64,000 bases of DNA from Flavobacterium aquiphilum (lineage in GTDB: Bacteria; Bacteroidota; Bacteroidia; Flavobacteriales; Flavobacteriaceae), in NCBI RefSeq assembly GCF_027111335.1, contig NZ_CP114288.1, positions 3,472,001 to 3,536,000 of the forward strand. Direction: 5' to 3'. Positions 1 to 9,800 of the stretch are shown piece after piece. Under the pieces are notes generated by a model. That model saw only the letters and a list, made by a program, of their open reading frames with translations, made no database searches and was not told the origin of the DNA. The first letter of the stretch is position 1, and the number at the start of each line of letters is the position of its first letter. The position numbers and the translations under genes are program-made.

Positions 1-1
1 G

Positions 2-256
2 ATTACCTCAGAATTTACCATAAACACCGAAACCGCAAATAAAAAATATCTTGAAAAAGCCGTGGCTGTAAAGGGCAAAATCACTGCTGTAAATGGCAAT
101 GAAGTTATTTTAGATGAGATAATTATCTGCAGTTTCAAAAATCAGGATTCATCAATCAAAATCGGCCAGACAGTAACCATAAAAGGGAGAATTGTGGGCT
201 ATGATGATTTAATGGGCGAATTAAAACTAGATCAATGTTTTGTAATCAAAAACTAA
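2..256 (+). CDS. OB-fold (tRNA_anti-like) protein, 3' end only
   Basis: The reading frame is already open at the left edge, so this is the C-terminal part of a longer protein; the GTG at 62 is an internal Val codon (context EKAVAVKGKITAV), not a start. The visible 84 residues alternate short beta strands (VKGKITAVNGNEVILD, IKIGQTVTIKGRIVGYD) as in the OB-fold tRNA_anti-like family found in Bacteroidota, whose exact role is unknown to me. The stop lies 5 bp before the DUF5777 start, so the two are probably co-transcribed. The fold call rests on pattern only. An exported, ligand-binding OB protein is an inference from the neighbours, because the N-terminus with any signal peptide is outside the window. 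Confidence 0.65.
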   Translation: MTSEFTINTETANKKYLEKAVAVKGKITAVNGNEVILDEIIICSFKNQDSSIKIGQTVTIKGRIVGYDDLMGELKLDQCFVIKN

Positions 257-261
257 AGTAA

Positions 262-1125
262 ATGAATTTAAAACTATTATTATCCTTGATGCTTGGCCTT
301 TCGGTCATTGGACAAGCTTTGGCACAAGACGACTTGCTAAAGCAATTGGATACTGTAAAGCCTAAAGAAAAACAAGTTGAAATTGCAGCTTTTAAAGGAC
401 TGCAAATTTGCAACATGCAATCAACAAAGTTAGCAGCCAAAGGCGAATGGTATGTATTGATTTCACATCGATTTGGTGATTTGACCGAAGGGTTGGACAA
501 TTTTTTCGGGTTGGATGATGCCTACACAAAAATTGGTGCAATTTATGGGATAACAAATGGATTGTCTGTTGGTTTGTCACGACAAACCAATAACAAAATT
601 TACGAGCTAACGGCAAAATACAGAATCAAAAGCCAGGAAGAAAATGGGTTTCCTGTTACTGTTGTAGGGTATAATACTATGGATATCAATACCAATTTGA
701 GTACCGATATTTATCCAAATTTAGAATTCAACAATCGTTTGGCATACACTACACAATTATTGGTTTCAAGAAAATTCAGCGATAGGTTTTCGGCAGAAAT
801 AGCTCCTGTTTTTATTCATAAAAACCTCTACGACCCAACTACCGAAAGAGACAATCAATTTGTGATTGGAACTGGCGGAAGGTATAAATTAACAAAAAGA
901 CTAAGTGTAAATTTAGAATATGCTGCAAGAATAGATGCTCCGGAAAACGATGTTTACCATGATTTACTGTCTGTAGGTTTGGATATTGAAACAGGCGGAC
1001 ATATTTTTCAGTTAGTATTTTCCAACTGTCAGACTATGAATGACGTTTATGTGTTTTCAAACGCTACCGGGAAATGGAATGGAGGAAGCATTTATTTCGG
1101 ATTTAATTTATACCGGGTTTTTTAA
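262..1125 (+). CDS. DUF5777-family beta-barrel protein
   Basis: A protein of 287 residues with a signal peptide (MNLKLLLSLMLGLSVIGQALAQ) and then regularly spaced amphipathic strands ending in an aromatic residue (FGFNLYRVF), as expected for an outer-membrane beta-barrel. The segment around residues 70-100 (SHRFGDLTEGLDNFFGLDDA) is the signature I associate with DUF5777. It sits between the OB-fold gene (5 bp upstream) and a cytochrome-like lipoprotein (18 bp downstream), which argues for one transcription unit. The function is not established. Association with a haem lipoprotein and YceI suggests an envelope redox or lipid-related role, but that is inference. Confidence 0.75.
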   Translation: MNLKLLLSLMLGLSVIGQALAQDDLLKQLDTVKPKEKQVEIAAFKGLQICNMQSTKLAAKGEWYVLISHRFGDLTEGLDNFFGLDDAYTKIGAIYGITNGLSVGLSRQTNNKIYELTAKYRIKSQEENGFPVTVVGYNTMDINTNLSTDIYPNLEFNNRLAYTTQLLVSRKFSDRFSAEIAPVFIHKNLYDPTTERDNQFVIGTGGRYKLTKRLSVNLEYAARIDAPENDVYHDLLSVGLDIETGGHIFQLVFSNCQTMNDVYVFSNATGKWNGGSIYFGFNLYRVF

Positions 1126-1143
1126 ATTTAATAGGATATTCTA

Positions 1144-1488
1144 ATGGAAAAAATAAAAATATTTTTGATAGTGTTATGCAGCATACTTGTTGTTTCTTGT
1201 GAATCGAATACTTATAGCGAAGTATCGGGGCAAACGAGCAATCCTACTTATGAAGCCAATATTAAGCCAATAATAACATCTAATTGTACTAGCTGTCATT
1301 ATGGAACGAATCAATTCCCTAATCTGGAAACATATTCTGGGGTAAGGAGCGCTTGTTTGGTCAATAATTTGGTTTGCCGAATCGAAGGAGAAGACTGTGG
1401 TATAAGAATGCCGCAAGGTGGAAAATTGCCTCAACCAAATATCGATTTGATTAAACTTTGGGTTTCTAACGGATTTGTAGAAAAATAA
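1144..1488 (+). CDS. monohaem cytochrome c-like lipoprotein
   Basis: A 114-residue protein with a lipoprotein signal (VLCSILVVSC, lipid-anchored Cys19) and one haem-attachment motif CTSCH at residues 48-52. A likely distal ligand is Met89 in the segment GIRMPQGG, the usual arrangement in small c-type cytochromes. Two further cysteine pairs (around 71-78 and 85) could form disulphides. The domain resembles the small cytochrome modules often called planctomycete-type or c550-like in Bacteroidota. It would be a periplasmic, membrane-anchored electron carrier. The gene follows the DUF5777 barrel and precedes YceI with short gaps, so co-expression is likely. The partner redox enzyme is not in the window. 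Confidence 0.75.
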   Translation: MEKIKIFLIVLCSILVVSCESNTYSEVSGQTSNPTYEANIKPIITSNCTSCHYGTNQFPNLETYSGVRSACLVNNLVCRIEGEDCGIRMPQGGKLPQPNIDLIKLWVSNGFVEK

Positions 1489-1498
1489 TCCAATAAAG

Positions 1499-2041
1499 AT
1501 GAAAAAGACAATAGTATTGATAGTCTTCATTTTTGTGGGAAATGTGATTTTTTCTCAAAAGATGATGACGAGGACAGGTGTCATTAAATTTGAGGCTTCG
1601 GTTCCTGCTTTCGAACCTGTTGCGGCAGTAAACAATTCGGTTTCGGCAATTCTTGATGAATCGACTGGAGAATTTGCGGCGTTAGCATTGATAAAAGCTT
1701 TTAAGTTTAAAGCTCCTTTGATGGAAGAGCATTTTAATGAAAATTATATTGAATCCAGCAAATTTCCAAAAGCTACTTTCAAAGGGAAAATCATCAATTT
1801 TGATGCATCGAAATTGTCAACTACGTCAAAATACGATTTGGAAGGTGATTTAACCATACACGGTGTTACCAAAAAGATTAAGACTAAAATTTCTCTATTT
1901 TTAAAAGACGGAAAAATAAAAACCGATTGTAATTTTACGGTAAAAGCAATAGATTTTGATATTAAAATACCAAGCATCGTAAAGAATAAAGTTTCTGAAG
2001 ATGTTAATATTACGGTTGATTTTGTTTTGAGTGAGAAATAA
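1499..2041 (+). CDS. YceI-family periplasmic lipid-binding-like protein
   Basis: A 180-residue protein with a signal peptide (MKKTIVLIVFIFVGNVIFSQ) and the YceI lipocalin-like beta-barrel pattern: FEASVPAFEPV near residue 30, a central FPKATFKGKI segment, then YDLEGDLTIHGVTKKI and a final VNITVDFVLS strand. Members of the family bind long polyprenyl chains or quinone-like lipids in the periplasm. Which ligand this one binds is not visible. It ends the four-gene plus-strand group and is followed by a bidirectional hairpin terminator. The pairing with a haem lipoprotein supports a quinone or isoprenoid connection, which is an inference. Confidence 0.85.
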   Translation: MKKTIVLIVFIFVGNVIFSQKMMTRTGVIKFEASVPAFEPVAAVNNSVSAILDESTGEFAALALIKAFKFKAPLMEEHFNENYIESSKFPKATFKGKIINFDASKLSTTSKYDLEGDLTIHGVTKKIKTKISLFLKDGKIKTDCNFTVKAIDFDIKIPSIVKNKVSEDVNITVDFVLSEK

Positions 2042-2091
2042 TTGTTTTGGATAGAATTAATCGAATCGCAATCTAATTTCTCAATATTCTG

Positions 2092-2127
2092 AAAAAGCGC
2101 TAAAATTTAGATTTTAGCGCTTTTTTT
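2092..2127. terminator. bidirectional hairpin terminator
   Basis: A perfect inverted repeat (AAAAAGCGCTAAAAT, short loop, ATTTTAGCGCTTTTT) lies between the convergent YceI and PL22 genes. The A-run on one side and T-run on the other make it usable in both directions. Confidence 0.8.
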
Positions 2128-2155
2128 ACGTTTTCCCCTACTCTTTACTAGCTTT

Positions 2156-3400
2156 TTATTTCTTTAGATTTGCTTTGGCAATTTCCACAGCATACACACT
2201 TTCGAACCCTTCAAAATTGGCTCTGAAAATAATCCATTTTTGATCTGGTGAAAAGTGTACATTGGGTTCCAGTTTGTACTGATGGTGTTTCATGTTTACC
2301 AAGCGTTCATAATCAAAATGATCACCTTTTGGAGTAAATAAGTTTATCCATTTCCCATCAGGAGCATTGGCTACTGACACGGTATCGCCACCATCACCTG
2401 CAAACAGTTTTTGGTCAGGCGAAATAGTATAATGTACACTCCATTGATTTCTATCAAACTCATATCTTGTCTCTTCACCAGTGTTTACATTAGTTCCGCT
2501 AACAAGAAATCGTTGTCCTCTAGGCAACTGTAAATCATACCAAATTGTTTTCCCATCCGGACTAAACCACTCGTGACCGGCAATTTCGTTATCCATGGTT
2601 CGTTTGTGCATCAACTTAATTTCTTTTGTATCAATATTTATCGTCCAAATACGATCTACTTTTTGCCAAGGCCCTTCATGACAAAACATCATTAATTTTG
2701 GATCCGTTGGCGAAAATTGCACATGATTCAACCAAGCTGTATCAGTAAATAATTTATCCAGCTTTTTTGTTTTCAGATTGATTGTAAACAAGGTTCGTGG
2801 TAATTTGGCTTCGTATATTTTGTTAAAATAATCGTGTTTGGCTGGATTGGCTTTTAAAATGGCTTTTTCCTCTTCTGAAGACCAGGCTCCTCCCAACAAA
2901 GTTTCATCAGCATTCAATGTAGTGATGTTGGCTTTAAAATCGGCTGGAAACACAAAAACCAATTGCGTTTTCTTTGTATCAATATTGGTACTGAAAACAG
3001 AATCGTTGACTTGATAGTACACTTGATGATTTTTTTGACCAACTATTTCTCCTTTTTTCATCTTCTTACCGTCGGTCAATTGAGAAATTTTATAATCGGA
3101 CAAATTAACAGTAAACAATTGCATTCCCACTCCATCACTTTTGTAAGCATCATTTCCATAAAAAACCATACGGTCGTCCTTGTGCTCTTTTCCTAACACA
3201 AAAGGATTGTTGTGAAAGTAAAAACTCGCACTATTGCCGTCACGTTGAGTAAGACGGACGATTTTATGATGTGTATCTTTGTCAATCCACGTCAAAGGCA
3301 TTTTTTGTCTCCCGGTCTGCATAAGCTCCTGGGCAGATAATTTTGCCGAAAACAGAATGGCAATTATCACAATACCAAGATTTAAAATTGATTTTTTCAT
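2156..3400 (-). CDS. oligogalacturonate lyase, PL22 family
   Basis: A 414-residue beta-propeller protein with a signal peptide (cleavage near ...AKLSAQ), so probably periplasmic. The family signature CHEGPWQKVDRIW is at residues 240-252, AGHEWFSPDG at 274-283, and the C-terminal LEPNVHFSPD at 377-386. Histidines 241, 276, 372, 373 and 382 are candidates for the metal and catalytic centre; I did not map them onto a known structure. PL22 enzymes split short oligogalacturonides, including the unsaturated dimer, by beta-elimination to give 5-keto-4-deoxyuronate. The gene is 12 bp downstream of the PL1 lyase and closes the operon, fitting the last extracytoplasmic step of homogalacturonan breakdown. 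KduI and KduD near 54 kb would take the product. Confidence 0.88.
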   Translation of the reverse strand: MKKSILNLGIVIIAILFSAKLSAQELMQTGRQKMPLTWIDKDTHHKIVRLTQRDGNSASFYFHNNPFVLGKEHKDDRMVFYGNDAYKSDGVGMQLFTVNLSDYKISQLTDGKKMKKGEIVGQKNHQVYYQVNDSVFSTNIDTKKTQLVFVFPADFKANITTLNADETLLGGAWSSEEEKAILKANPAKHDYFNKIYEAKLPRTLFTINLKTKKLDKLFTDTAWLNHVQFSPTDPKLMMFCHEGPWQKVDRIWTINIDTKEIKLMHKRTMDNEIAGHEWFSPDGKTIWYDLQLPRGQRFLVSGTNVNTGEETRYEFDRNQWSVHYTISPDQKLFAGDGGDTVSVANAPDGKWINLFTPKGDHFDYERLVNMKHHQYKLEPNVHFSPDQKWIIFRANFEGFESVYAVEIAKANLKK

Positions 3401-3412
3401 AGTAGATATTTA

Positions 3413-4663
3413 TTATTTTACTAAATCATTTAAATACTCTTCCAAATTACTGTATCCACTTGATACGATTAACTTTCCGTCAGCTGCATCATTGGAGTTT
3501 AACTTATGTTTTTTCTCCCATTCGTCGGGAATTCCATCGCCATCTTTGTCTTTCGGAGCTTTTGCCATTTTTATGGCTGGCTGACCTCCAACCTCTTCTT
3601 CCGATTTGATAACCTGACCTGTTTTACCTAATGATTTTACGTAAGCAATTAATCGGTTGTCAATTTCGTCACGTTTCAATGAAGCACCAGCATTTAAAAT
3701 TACCGATTTATAAGCTGCTTCTGCACTTTCAATTGCAGTTTCGGACAAACCCGGACGTTGAGCACTGTTGACCAATGTAGCAGTTGTGTTTATAATATCG
3801 GAATCGATCACAGCACGTCCGTTTAATTTTCCGTCTTTGTCTAAATCGACTAAATTTCCGCGGTGATAAACATGATCCGTAGCCGAAAACATACCTAAAA
3901 ATACATTCGATGAATTTGGCCCGGCAATAAAATAATTATTGATTAAATCCTGAAAATGATCGGCTGCCGAGTGACCGCCAACCAATCCATTGCTTCCCCA
4001 ATTATAAATTACATTATTGATCACTTCAATTCCTGCTTTTGCTTTTGGGTTACGACTTTGATTATCTACCCACAAACAATGATGAATAGTCAAATTAGTC
4101 GGATTTTCGAGCAATGCCCCGAACATTTGCGGATTAATCCCCTCGCCAATCAAACAATATTGAAGCGTCACATTATTACTTTCCTTAATATGAAGGTTAT
4201 CCCATCGACCCCACTCCACCGTTACATGATCGAAAATAATATCATGCGCATTATCGGCAGCGAGTGTACAAGTACCCTTATTCATATTTACGCTTCCTCT
4301 GAAACGCATGTATCGAATAATTACATCATTGGAACCAGTCATCGACACTCCATTCCCGTAAACCACGATACCATCTCCAGGAGCTGTCTGGCCAGCAATT
4401 GTGATATAAGAGGCGATTTGCAATTTGCTTTCAAGTTTAATCACCCCACTGATATCAAATACCACAGTTCGTTTGGGTTGACTTATCGCTTCGCGAAATG
4501 ACCCAGCTCCCGAATCATTTAAATTTACAACATGATAAACCTCTCCGCCCCTACCACCAATCGCTTTTTTGCCAAATCCATCGGCACCAGGAAATGCAAG
4601 TTGTTGCGCGTTCAACAATCCTACTGAAAAAATAAAAAATACTAGCAATAGCTTTTGTTTCAT
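3413..4663 (-). CDS. pectate lyase, PL1 family, with calcium-binding tail
   Basis: A 416-residue secreted protein (signal peptide ending LLNAQ). The N-terminal FPGADGFGKKAIGGRGG motif at about residue 24 and the right-handed beta-helix region (TIAGQTAPGDGI, IIRYMRFRG, IIFDHVTVEWG) are typical of Bacteroidota PL1 lyases, which cleave polygalacturonate by calcium-dependent beta-elimination. The C-terminus carries DKDGDGIPDEWE, a thrombospondin-type-3/EF-hand-like calcium loop common on these enzymes. A 13-bp hairpin separates it from susD upstream, and it is 12 bp from the PL22 gene downstream. It probably acts at the cell surface or in the periplasm to generate oligogalacturonides. The exact PL1 subfamily cannot be fixed by eye. 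Confidence 0.9.
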   Translation of the reverse strand: MKQKLLLVFFIFSVGLLNAQQLAFPGADGFGKKAIGGRGGEVYHVVNLNDSGAGSFREAISQPKRTVVFDISGVIKLESKLQIASYITIAGQTAPGDGIVVYGNGVSMTGSNDVIIRYMRFRGSVNMNKGTCTLAADNAHDIIFDHVTVEWGRWDNLHIKESNNVTLQYCLIGEGINPQMFGALLENPTNLTIHHCLWVDNQSRNPKAKAGIEVINNVIYNWGSNGLVGGHSAADHFQDLINNYFIAGPNSSNVFLGMFSATDHVYHRGNLVDLDKDGKLNGRAVIDSDIINTTATLVNSAQRPGLSETAIESAEAAYKSVILNAGASLKRDEIDNRLIAYVKSLGKTGQVIKSEEEVGGQPAIKMAKAPKDKDGDGIPDEWEKKHKLNSNDAADGKLIVSSGYSNLEEYLNDLVK

Positions 4664-4732
4664 AACAATGCTTTTTAATTTTAATTATATGTAATACCAG
4701 AAAACAAGTACATTAAAAATCCTATCTAAATA

Positions 4733-4763
4733 AAATACCCCGGGGAAAACCCACGAGGTATTT
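4733..4763 (-). terminator. intra-operon hairpin between susD and the PL1 gene
   Basis: On the minus strand the element reads AAATACCTCG, a bulged T, GGG, a TTTT loop, CCC, then CGGGGTATTT. That is a 13-bp stem with one bulge and one G-T pair, followed by an interrupted U-rich tract (TATTTAGATAGG). It sits 37 bp after the susD stop. It may be a partial terminator or an mRNA-stabilising end that lowers lyase expression relative to SusCD. Confidence 0.6.
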
Positions 4764-4799
4764 ATTAGAAATTATTTTATTATACTCTCATGCCTTTGA

Positions 4800-6881
4800 T
4801 TAATATCCTGGTAATTGAGTCAGATTTTTGTTGTCAACCATTGGATGTCCAGCAGCTTTATTAGCAAAAGGAAGCAATTCCGAGTGGTTTTCTTTAAATC
4901 CATAATACAATCCGTCAGTACCATCTGCGGCTTGAATCCAGTTTGGATATGTACCACCGTTTTCAACTGAACCTGTTGGTTTGGTGTATATAATTGATCC
5001 TATTTGCAGCGCGTTAAAACCAGCTGTAAATCCAACCGTTTTACGAGAACTGCCGTTATAAGAACTTGTATAAGCTTCAAACATTTTTGCAGGATACCAC
5101 ATATCACCAGCTGCTACGGTAAAACCATGAGCCTGAGCAATGGCTGCCGTTTTTGCAAGGAAAGCTGGATATTGTGCAGCAGTAGTTGGTATCGTTTGGA
5201 TTTGCGCAATTTCAGCTGGATTTGTTACATCAGTGTATTGAACCGCCAAAAACGGATCGCCATACGCCTGTGCATCATAACGGAATTTGTACAAACGATA
5301 AGCTGCAACATTTGCGTAAGCACCTTTCTTATCTGAAAGATCTTTCATGCTTTGTTTTGTTTTGGCCAATTCACTTGCCAGACGATTCATTCTAATCAAA
5401 TCAGTACGTAAGTTAAATTCACCTGCAAATTCCCACTTACGTTCCTGAACAATAGCATCTTCAAAATCCTGTTTTGCCGATGGTATAGCCATTGAACCAA
5501 TACCTGCACGGCTTCTTACTTCAAGCAAAGCATCTTTTGCTGCCTGTGTTGGGCCATTATTCAGATAGTTTTGAGCTTCAGCATACATTAACAACACATC
5601 AGAATAACGCAAAACAGGGATATTTAAGTTTCTTTGAGAGGCTCCTTGCGGTTCTTTACACCATGAAATTCTAAATTTACCAGGCATAATACAAGAGAAA
5701 GTCGTCCCTACATCAACCCATTTATCAGTTGCGGCGCCGGAGTTTAGGAAATAAATACTGTAAGAGGTACAAGAAACGTCACGACGAGTATCTTTTGAGT
5801 CAAATGACAAATAATACGTTGGCAACATAAACTGAAGTGCTTTACGCGAACCAAACAAACCTCCCCTAGATCCAGGATGCGCATACACACCAAAATCAGA
5901 GTTTGTATTAGGTCCATAATTGGCAACTTCCCAAAGCATTTCAGGTTTAGTGGCTGCAAAATTACGGTTGGCAAAATTATACCACAAATATTCGAAACCA
6001 CTCTTACCTCCCTGAGCTTGCACTAATCTATTTTCATTTTTTGCAATGACTGCCTGACAAGCATCACTGGCAATTTGATAAAGTTGCTGTACTCGGGCAT
6101 TATCGCTACGACGGGACATCAATAAACTGGAAGGATCGTTTGTTTGAAGGTTCCAACGCAATGAATACCCGCCAGCATAAAGAGCAACACGAGATAACAA
6201 TGCATAAGCTCCTTGTTTTGTTAAACGCTCATCAGTAGAAAAACCACTTTCTGAAAGCCAGGGTATATCTTGTACTGCAGATTGAAGATCAGCGATGATG
6301 TGGTCATAAATTTCATCACGTGGAGAACGTTTTGGGTAAAATGTACTTTCATCATTTGGATCCAATTCTTCAAGCGGTGTCCATACAGCCGGAACATCAC
6401 CATAAACACGGATTAAGTTATAGTAACAAAATGCACGAATAGCCTTTGCTTCTCCTAACAACGCTTTGGTTTTATTTGTCACAGGCATTTTTCCTATACG
6501 GCTAATTGCAATATTGGTAGCCTCAATAATACGATATTGCTCCTTAAAAATTGTTGTAACGGTATAAGGTGTGGTCGCGTCGAAAAAATAATTACAGATA
6601 TTATACTTTGAATTATTTGTAGTTCCGTCTTCACAAGAGTGCATTACGGTCTCCCCTGCACCCAACTGATAAAAGAATTCGGAATGAATTATACCACGGT
6701 AACAACCTTGAACAAACATATCGGCTGTTTGTTCATTTGAAAATACAGACTCTGTATCGACAGTATTATAAGATGGTAAATCCAAGTAGTCCTGGCATGA
6801 CGTCGTACTCAACGATATGGCAAGAACCGACATTATCAATGTCATTTTTATCTGAAACAAATTAATAGATATCTTTTTCAT
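4800..6881 (-). CDS. SusD/RagB-family outer-membrane glycan-binding lipoprotein (PUL 1)
   Basis: A 693-residue lipoprotein; the lipobox LSTTSC places the lipidated Cys at residue 29, followed by the usual QDYLDLP opening. It shows the SusD helical core (FVQGCYRG, AKAIRAFCYYNLIRVYGDVP, TKQGAYALLSRVALYAGGY) and the C-terminal RagB segment (VLRYSDVLLMYAEAQNYL, VRSRAGI, ERKWEFAGEFNLRTDLIRM). SusD proteins sit over the SusC barrel and capture oligosaccharides. Gene order (14 bp after susC and upstream of PL1 and PL22) points to pectic oligogalacturonides as ligand, but binding residues cannot be judged here. It is longer than many SusD proteins, mostly through C-terminal loops. Confidence 0.93.
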   Translation of the reverse strand: MKKISINLFQIKMTLIMSVLAISLSTTSCQDYLDLPSYNTVDTESVFSNEQTADMFVQGCYRGIIHSEFFYQLGAGETVMHSCEDGTTNNSKYNICNYFFDATTPYTVTTIFKEQYRIIEATNIAISRIGKMPVTNKTKALLGEAKAIRAFCYYNLIRVYGDVPAVWTPLEELDPNDESTFYPKRSPRDEIYDHIIADLQSAVQDIPWLSESGFSTDERLTKQGAYALLSRVALYAGGYSLRWNLQTNDPSSLLMSRRSDNARVQQLYQIASDACQAVIAKNENRLVQAQGGKSGFEYLWYNFANRNFAATKPEMLWEVANYGPNTNSDFGVYAHPGSRGGLFGSRKALQFMLPTYYLSFDSKDTRRDVSCTSYSIYFLNSGAATDKWVDVGTTFSCIMPGKFRISWCKEPQGASQRNLNIPVLRYSDVLLMYAEAQNYLNNGPTQAAKDALLEVRSRAGIGSMAIPSAKQDFEDAIVQERKWEFAGEFNLRTDLIRMNRLASELAKTKQSMKDLSDKKGAYANVAAYRLYKFRYDAQAYGDPFLAVQYTDVTNPAEIAQIQTIPTTAAQYPAFLAKTAAIAQAHGFTVAAGDMWYPAKMFEAYTSSYNGSSRKTVGFTAGFNALQIGSIIYTKPTGSVENGGTYPNWIQAADGTDGLYYGFKENHSELLPFANKAAGHPMVDNKNLTQLPGY

Positions 6882-6895
6882 AATTTACTTTTGTA

Positions 6896-9800
6896 TTAAA
6901 ATGTTAAGTTCATACCAAAAACAAAGCTTTTTGATCTAGGATAAGCAGAACTGTCATAGCCAGGTGTAACCGCCACTAAATCATTGTTACCGGAAGAAAC
7001 TTCCGGATTATAACCTGAGTACTTCGTAAAAGTTAACAAATTATTAGCCGTGAAATAAAAACGCAGATTAGAGATATATGCTTTTTGAGACACTTCTTTT
7101 GGCAAAGTATATCCTAATGTTATTTGTCCAATTCTTAGGTAAGAACCATCCTCCACATAGTATGAAGAAGGATAAGTAATGTAGCTTGAATTAACAAGAT
7201 TTAAAGCAGCAGTATTAGAAGCCTCATTAGGATTCAACTCTTTCAGACGAGCAAGCGAAGTTGCTTTTTGTCCAGTTGCTGGATCAATCAAACGGTAGTA
7301 AGTATTTCCAAATTCTTCAGGAACATTCTGAAAAGGCGCATATGGACTAGTACTCGCTTTAGTTGCATTGTAAATGTCGTTACCGATGCTGAAATTCATA
7401 AACACGCTGAAATCAAAACCATCATAAGTAAATGTATTACTGATACCTCCAATGCAGTCTGGAGTACCATTACCGATTTTAACCAATTTTCGGGTAAATT
7501 GATCTCCAGCATCATTATCGGCAGCAAATTTAATATCACCAGGACTAGGAGTTCCGGTAGATGGCTTAACAACACCCGGATTCAAAGTGTAAGTACCATT
7601 AGCATTTTGCGTAAAATCAGCTGTTGTATAAATACCGTCATATACATAACCATACATATCACCTAATTGATCACCAACTTTGGCATAATAAGTAACTGTA
7701 CCGGATCTGTTATCACCCACTGCGAACGATTTTTGAGTTTGATCTTTCTCTAAAGACAAAACTTTTGATTTGTTGAAAGCAAAATTCAAATCGGTTGTCC
7801 ACTGGAAATCTTTGCTTTTAATATTTACTGTACTAATTGTAAATTCCCAACCACGGTTACGCATAGTACCTATATTTTGGTACTGATCTGAATATCCTGT
7901 CGAAGAAGGAATTGTACTTTTTAATAACATATCACTTATCTCGTTGTTATACCACTCAGTAGTGATATCAAGTCGGTGATTAAACATTGACAAATCTAAA
8001 CCGACGTTTTTGGCGTGCAAAGTTTCCCATTTTAAAGCTTGGTTACCTAGCGTTGTACTAGGTACATACGCAGGATTCCCCGGAGTATTATTAATTGGGT
8101 AGTCGGTTTGTGCTACTGTAGTAAGATATAAGTTATTACCAATGCCGTTGTTACCGGTAATACCATAACCAAGACGCAATTTTAGATTATTAATAGTGTT
8201 CTCTATATTAAGGTTTTTCCAAAAACTTTCTTCAGAAATTCTCCATGCCCCAGACACAGATGGGAATACTCCCCATTTATAACCATCGGCAAATTTTGAA
8301 GAACCATCTGTACGAATAGTTGCTGTTAGAAGATAGCGTTCGTCAAATGAATAATTTGCACGTGCAAAGAAAGACGCCAAGTCGCTACGTGAATGACTTA
8401 CTGACTTGTTTGATACAGTTGCATTTGAAATATCATCTAAACCAAAGTTTGGAACTGGAAACTGTTTAAGACTTATACTATTCCCTTCCGATTCATTATA
8501 AGTAATCTCTTGTCCCAATAAAACACTAACGTCGTGTTTATCAGCAAATATTTGCTTATAGTTTAATGTATTTGTCAATTGATAACTATACGATTCTGAG
8601 TTACCAATACTTCCATTAATACCCGTGTTGATAGGATCTGTTAGGGCCGCTCTGGAATTTTCATCAGAAAAAGTGGTAGATTTTCCGCTTGAAAAAGTGT
8701 ATTGGCTAGAAGTACGCCAAGTGAAATGTTTTAGAAAATCGAATTCTATGCCAGCATTGGCAAGAAAGACACGATTCTTTTTATTGGATTTCGATGCTTC
8801 ATTTTCAATTATTGGATTTTCTGTATCATAAGCAGAGTCCAAAGCAGAAAAATCACCGTAAGTCTGTGTATTAAGCAACTGGTCTCTATTAAATAAAGTT
8901 CCTCCATTAATTGGTTGCAACAGCACTTTTTTCAATCCGCTATAAGCACCTCCACCATCTGTTGAAGTATTTGTAAACATAGAATTGAAATCCAAGCGAA
9001 TACCTTTGTACAACTCAGAATTAATCTTAGTGCGCAATGAATGTCTTAGATCATTGTGATTTGCAATGATCCCTTCTTGATTATTATAGTTATAGCTTAA
9101 TAAAACCTGAGTTTTTTCACTACCACCACTTATCGATAAATTGTTGTTTTGAGTAAAACCTGTTCCTCCAAAAACTTGATCTTGCCAATCGATGTTATAG
9201 CCATTAGCATAACGCTGATTAATACGATCATAGGCTCCTTTATAAAAATTAGGGTCATTTGTCGCTAAGTTATTATCAAAAACACTACTGTATGCAGCTG
9301 GTTTTCCTTGTAATACTGCCAATTCATATTGATATTTTACAAAATCTTGGGCATTGGACATCATATCCATTTTTTTGGAAAGCTGGTCAAACGAAACAAA
9401 CGAGTTGTAAGTAACTGTTGTTTTTCCTTTTTTCCCTGATTTGGTTGTAATTGCTATAATACCATTCGAACCACGAGCCCCATAAATCGCTGTTGAGGAA
9501 GCATCTTTCAGCACTTCAATACTTTTAATATCATTTGGATTAATAACATTAAGTGCATCGTCCATTTGAAAACCATCAACAATATATAATGGTTTGGTAC
9601 TTTGAGTAATCGATGTTCCTCCACGGATTGTGATGTTGGTTCCGGCACCCGGCGCACCACTAGTTGTAACAATATTTAAACCGGCAGCTTTTCCCTGAAG
9701 AGCCTGAGCTGCAGTCATTGCAGGAACAGATGCTAATTGCTTAGCCGAAACAGATGATATTGCCCCTGTTAAATCTGATTTTTTTCTAGTTCCATAACCT

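Noticed and set aside
3956..4501. 181-codon plus-strand frame opposite the PL1 lyase
   Set aside because: It is the complement of a well-supported lyase gene and its product shows no domain or signal pattern.
7268..7666. 132-codon plus-strand frame opposite susC
   Set aside because: A shadow of the barrel-coding strand; no family resemblance and no start context.
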